Shown: positions 5,335 through 6,964 of the stretch, in pieces
Layout of the letters: the number at the start of each line of letters is the position of its first letter
How positions within the stretch are numbered: position 1 is the first letter of the stretch
Assembly: GCA_023425615.1 (NCBI GenBank)
Contig: JAFACJ010000213.1
Span: 1 to 6,964, forward strand
From: Actinomycetes bacterium
GTDB lineage: Bacteria > Actinomycetota > Actinomycetes > Streptosporangiales > Streptosporangiaceae
Length of the DNA: 6,964 nt
Direction of reading: 5' to 3'
Program-made: the position numbers and the translations under genes
The notes under the pieces: generated by a model
Seen by the model: the letters and a program-made list of their open reading frames with translations, nothing else
What the model was told of the DNA's origin: nothing
Database searches by the model: none

Positions 5335-6437
5335 GCGACCTCGATCTGCTCTACACCGACGTCGAGGACGATCTGCGCTCCTCCGTCCGGGCGCTCCTCT
5401 CCGACCGGTGCCCCGCGCCGGCCGTGACCGCGCTCTACGACGGCGACCGCTCGCTGGTCTCCGGCCTGTGGAAGGCGCTCGCCACCGACCTGGGCCTGGC
5501 CGGACTGCAGGTCCCCGAGGAGCGCGGCGGCGCCGGCGCCTCGGCCCGTGAGGCCGCCGTCGTCCTGGAGGAACTCGGCGGCCACGCCGCGCCCGTCCCC
5601 TTCCTCACCAGCGCCGTGGTGGCCACCACCCTTCTGCTGGAGACCGAGGGCCCTCTCCTCGCCGGCCTCGCCGCGGGCGAGAAGACCGCGGCCCTGGCCG
5701 TCCCCCTGTCCACCGCCCCGCACGACGCGGTGCGCGCGGCGGCGCGGGCGGACGCCGGCGGACGGCTGACCGGCACCGTCACCAGCGTCGCCGGAGCCCT
5801 GGAGGCCGACGTCCTCCTCGTCCCGGCCCGCACCGGCGACGGGCTCGCCCTCTACGCGGTGCCCGCCACCGAGGCTGCCCTGGCACCCGTCGTCTCCCTG
5901 GACATGACACGGCAGCTCGCCGACATCGGCCTCGACGGCGCGCACGGTGAGCTCCTCCTGCCGGACGCCGCCCCGGCGATCCGGCGCGCCCTGCTGGCCG
6001 GAGCGGCGCTCCTGGCCTCCGAGCAGGCGGGCCTCGCCCAATGGTGCCTGCACACCACCATCGCCTATCTCAAGGAACGCAAGCAGTTCGGCCGTGTCGT
6101 CGGCGGCTACCAGGCCCTCAAGCACCGCCTCGCCGACCTGTTCACCGACGTCGAGTCCGCCGGTGCCGCCGCCCGCTACGCCGCGGTCTCCCTCGCCACC
6201 GACGCCCCCGACACCGACCTGGCCGTCTCCGTGGCCCAGTCCTACTGCAGCGATCTCGCCGTACGCGCGGCCGAGGAGGCCGTCCAACTCCACGGCGGTA
6301 TCGGCATGACCTGGGAACACCCCACCCACCTCTACCTCAAACGCGCCAAGGCCGATCAGATAGCCTTCGGCTCCCCCGGCTCCCACCGCGCCCACCTGGC
6401 CGCCCTCACCGACCTCCCCGGCCCCGAGACACCCTGA
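5331..6437 (+). CDS. Acyl-CoA dehydrogenase-like partner (beta) chain without the catalytic Glu
   Basis: A 368-residue acyl-CoA dehydrogenase homologue. N-terminal helical domain (LGLAGLQVPEERGGAG at 54-69, VLEELGG at 78-84); a middle domain lacking the EPxAGSD flavin motif; C-terminal domain with RKQFGRVVGGYQALKHRLAD at 250-269 and QLHGGIGMTWEHPTHLYLKRA at 319-339. By hand alignment the MCAD Glu376 position is F346 (IAFGSPGSHR) and the isovaleryl-type Glu position is G224, so it probably cannot catalyse alone. This matches the beta chain of the mycobacterial alpha2-beta2 FadE complexes (ChsE5/FadE27 type), which completes the FAD site but lacks the base. The GTG start at 5331-5333 overlaps the previous stop (GTGA) and follows AAGGAG (5317-5322) by 8 bases, so the two chains are translationally coupled. 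It is last in the operon, with a hairpin 14 bases downstream. The heteromer is inferred, not shown. Confidence 0.9.
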   Translation: MSDLDLLYTDVEDDLRSSVRALLSDRCPAPAVTALYDGDRSLVSGLWKALATDLGLAGLQVPEERGGAGASAREAAVVLEELGGHAAPVPFLTSAVVATTLLLETEGPLLAGLAAGEKTAALAVPLSTAPHDAVRAAARADAGGRLTGTVTSVAGALEADVLLVPARTGDGLALYAVPATEAALAPVVSLDMTRQLADIGLDGAHGELLLPDAAPAIRRALLAGAALLASEQAGLAQWCLHTTIAYLKERKQFGRVVGGYQALKHRLADLFTDVESAGAAARYAAVSLATDAPDTDLAVSVAQSYCSDLAVRAAEEAVQLHGGIGMTWEHPTHLYLKRAKADQIAFGSPGSHRAHLAALTDLPGPETP

Positions 6438-6450
6438 CGCCCACGCCCCT

Positions 6451-6478
6451 CCGGGACGGCGGTCATGCGCCGTCCCGG
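6451..6478. terminator. Hairpin terminator between convergent genes
   Basis: CCGGGACGGCG (6451-6461) pairs perfectly with CGCCGTCCCGG (6468-6478) across the 6-base loop GTCATG. It starts 14 bases after the stop of the acyl-CoA dehydrogenase beta gene and 40 bases past the stop of the convergent SDR gene, so it can serve both strands. There is no U-tract on either side, as often in actinobacteria. Confidence 0.7.
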
Positions 6479-6517
6479 CCCGGATCCCACGCGGCCCGGG
6501 AGACCGTGGCGTGTTCG

Positions 6518-6964
6518 TCACCGTGCGAGCTGGGGGTACAGGGCGGCCGGGTCGTCGGACAGGCCGGACTTGGCCCAGCGGGTGACGTCGTCGGCCAGTA
6601 CCTCGTACGCGTCGGCTTCGATGCCGTCCAGTGCGGCTTCGGCGATGTCGCCGGGTGCCGCCTTGGGAGCCCGGACCCCCTTCGTCATGTCCGTGTCCAC
6701 GTAGCCCATGTGCAGGCCGGTGACCGCGATGCCGCGCGGCAGGAGTTCCAGGCGCAGGGAGTTGGTCTGCGACCACAGGGCCGCCTTGGAGGCGCTGTAA
6801 CTGCCCGCGATTCCCAGCCAGGACAGGACGGAATGGACGTTGAGGAGGTGGCCGCCGCCGTTGCGCTCGATGACCGGGACGAAGGCCCTGGTGACGAGCA
6901 GGGGGCCGTAGAAGTTGGTCTCGAACTCCTGGCGTACGTCCTCCACGGGCGAGCCGAGGAAGGA
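6518..6964 (-). CDS. SDR-family oxidoreductase, N-terminus cut by right window edge
   Basis: This is the C-terminal part (about 149 residues) of a classical short-chain dehydrogenase; the frame is open to the window edge. A GTG at 6944-6946 is an internal valine, because the translation upstream (SFLGSP) continues the protein and the cofactor-binding half is missing. Seen: NFYG near 6914 (active-site Asn); S in NVHSVLSW (codon 6830-6832); the YSASK motif with Tyr at 6797-6799 and Lys at 6785-6787; and GYVDTDMTKG, the usual stretch after the nucleotide site. The Ser-to-Tyr spacing is 11 residues, two fewer than in the FabG-like SDR of this window. It is convergent with the beta-oxidation operon and separated from it by a terminator, so there is no evidence that it belongs to that pathway. 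The substrate cannot be predicted. Confidence 0.85.
   Translation of the reverse strand, partial: SFLGSPVEDVRQEFETNFYGPLLVTRAFVPVIERNGGGHLLNVHSVLSWLGIAGSYSASKAALWSQTNSLRLELLPRGIAVTGLHMGYVDTDMTKGVRAPKAAPGDIAEAALDGIEADAYEVLADDVTRWAKSGLSDDPAALYPQLAR

Overview
The window is high-GC DNA (roughly 70% by eye, with G or C at most third codon positions, GTG starts and GTGA start/stop overlaps). This and the gene families point to a high-GC actinobacterium, perhaps an actinomycete of the Streptosporangiales or a relative; the genus cannot be fixed from the sequence. There are eight genes and no sign of insertion sequences, phage, CRISPR, tRNA or rRNA.

Layout: (1) Bases 1-1665, minus strand: two LIV-type (branched-chain amino acid family) ABC permease genes, livH then livM. 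livM runs off the left edge, so the ATPase and substrate-binding genes, if present, lie outside. (2) Bases 1666-2075: a gene-free stretch of about 410 bases with a good promoter for livHM, an AT-rich island with two tandem inverted repeats, and a hairpin just behind the upstream regulator gene. (3) Bases 2076-2672, minus strand: a TetR-family repressor. (4) Bases 2673-2837: a divergent promoter region with a palindrome that closely resembles the KstR2-type operator. (5) Bases 2838-6437, plus strand: a four-gene operon for an SDR dehydrogenase (FabG-like), a MaoC/HtdZ-like hydratase, and two acyl-CoA dehydrogenase chains overlapping by 4 bases. (6) A perfect 11-bp hairpin terminator at 6451-6478. 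(7) Bases 6518-6964, minus strand: the C-terminal part of another SDR, cut by the right edge.

How it fits together: the plus-strand operon encodes three consecutive beta-oxidation steps, namely dehydrogenation (a two-chain FadE type), hydration (MaoC) and oxidation of the 3-hydroxyacyl-CoA (SDR). No CoA ligase or thiolase is in view. The divergent TetR probably represses the operon through the palindrome overlapping its transcription start, and an acyl-CoA intermediate is the likely inducer. The permeases may import a precursor, but no copy of the operator was seen at the livHM promoter, so they may be controlled separately. The gene families are known. The most interesting points are the split acyl-CoA dehydrogenase, the operator and the unknown substrate; nothing here looks like an entirely new type of system.
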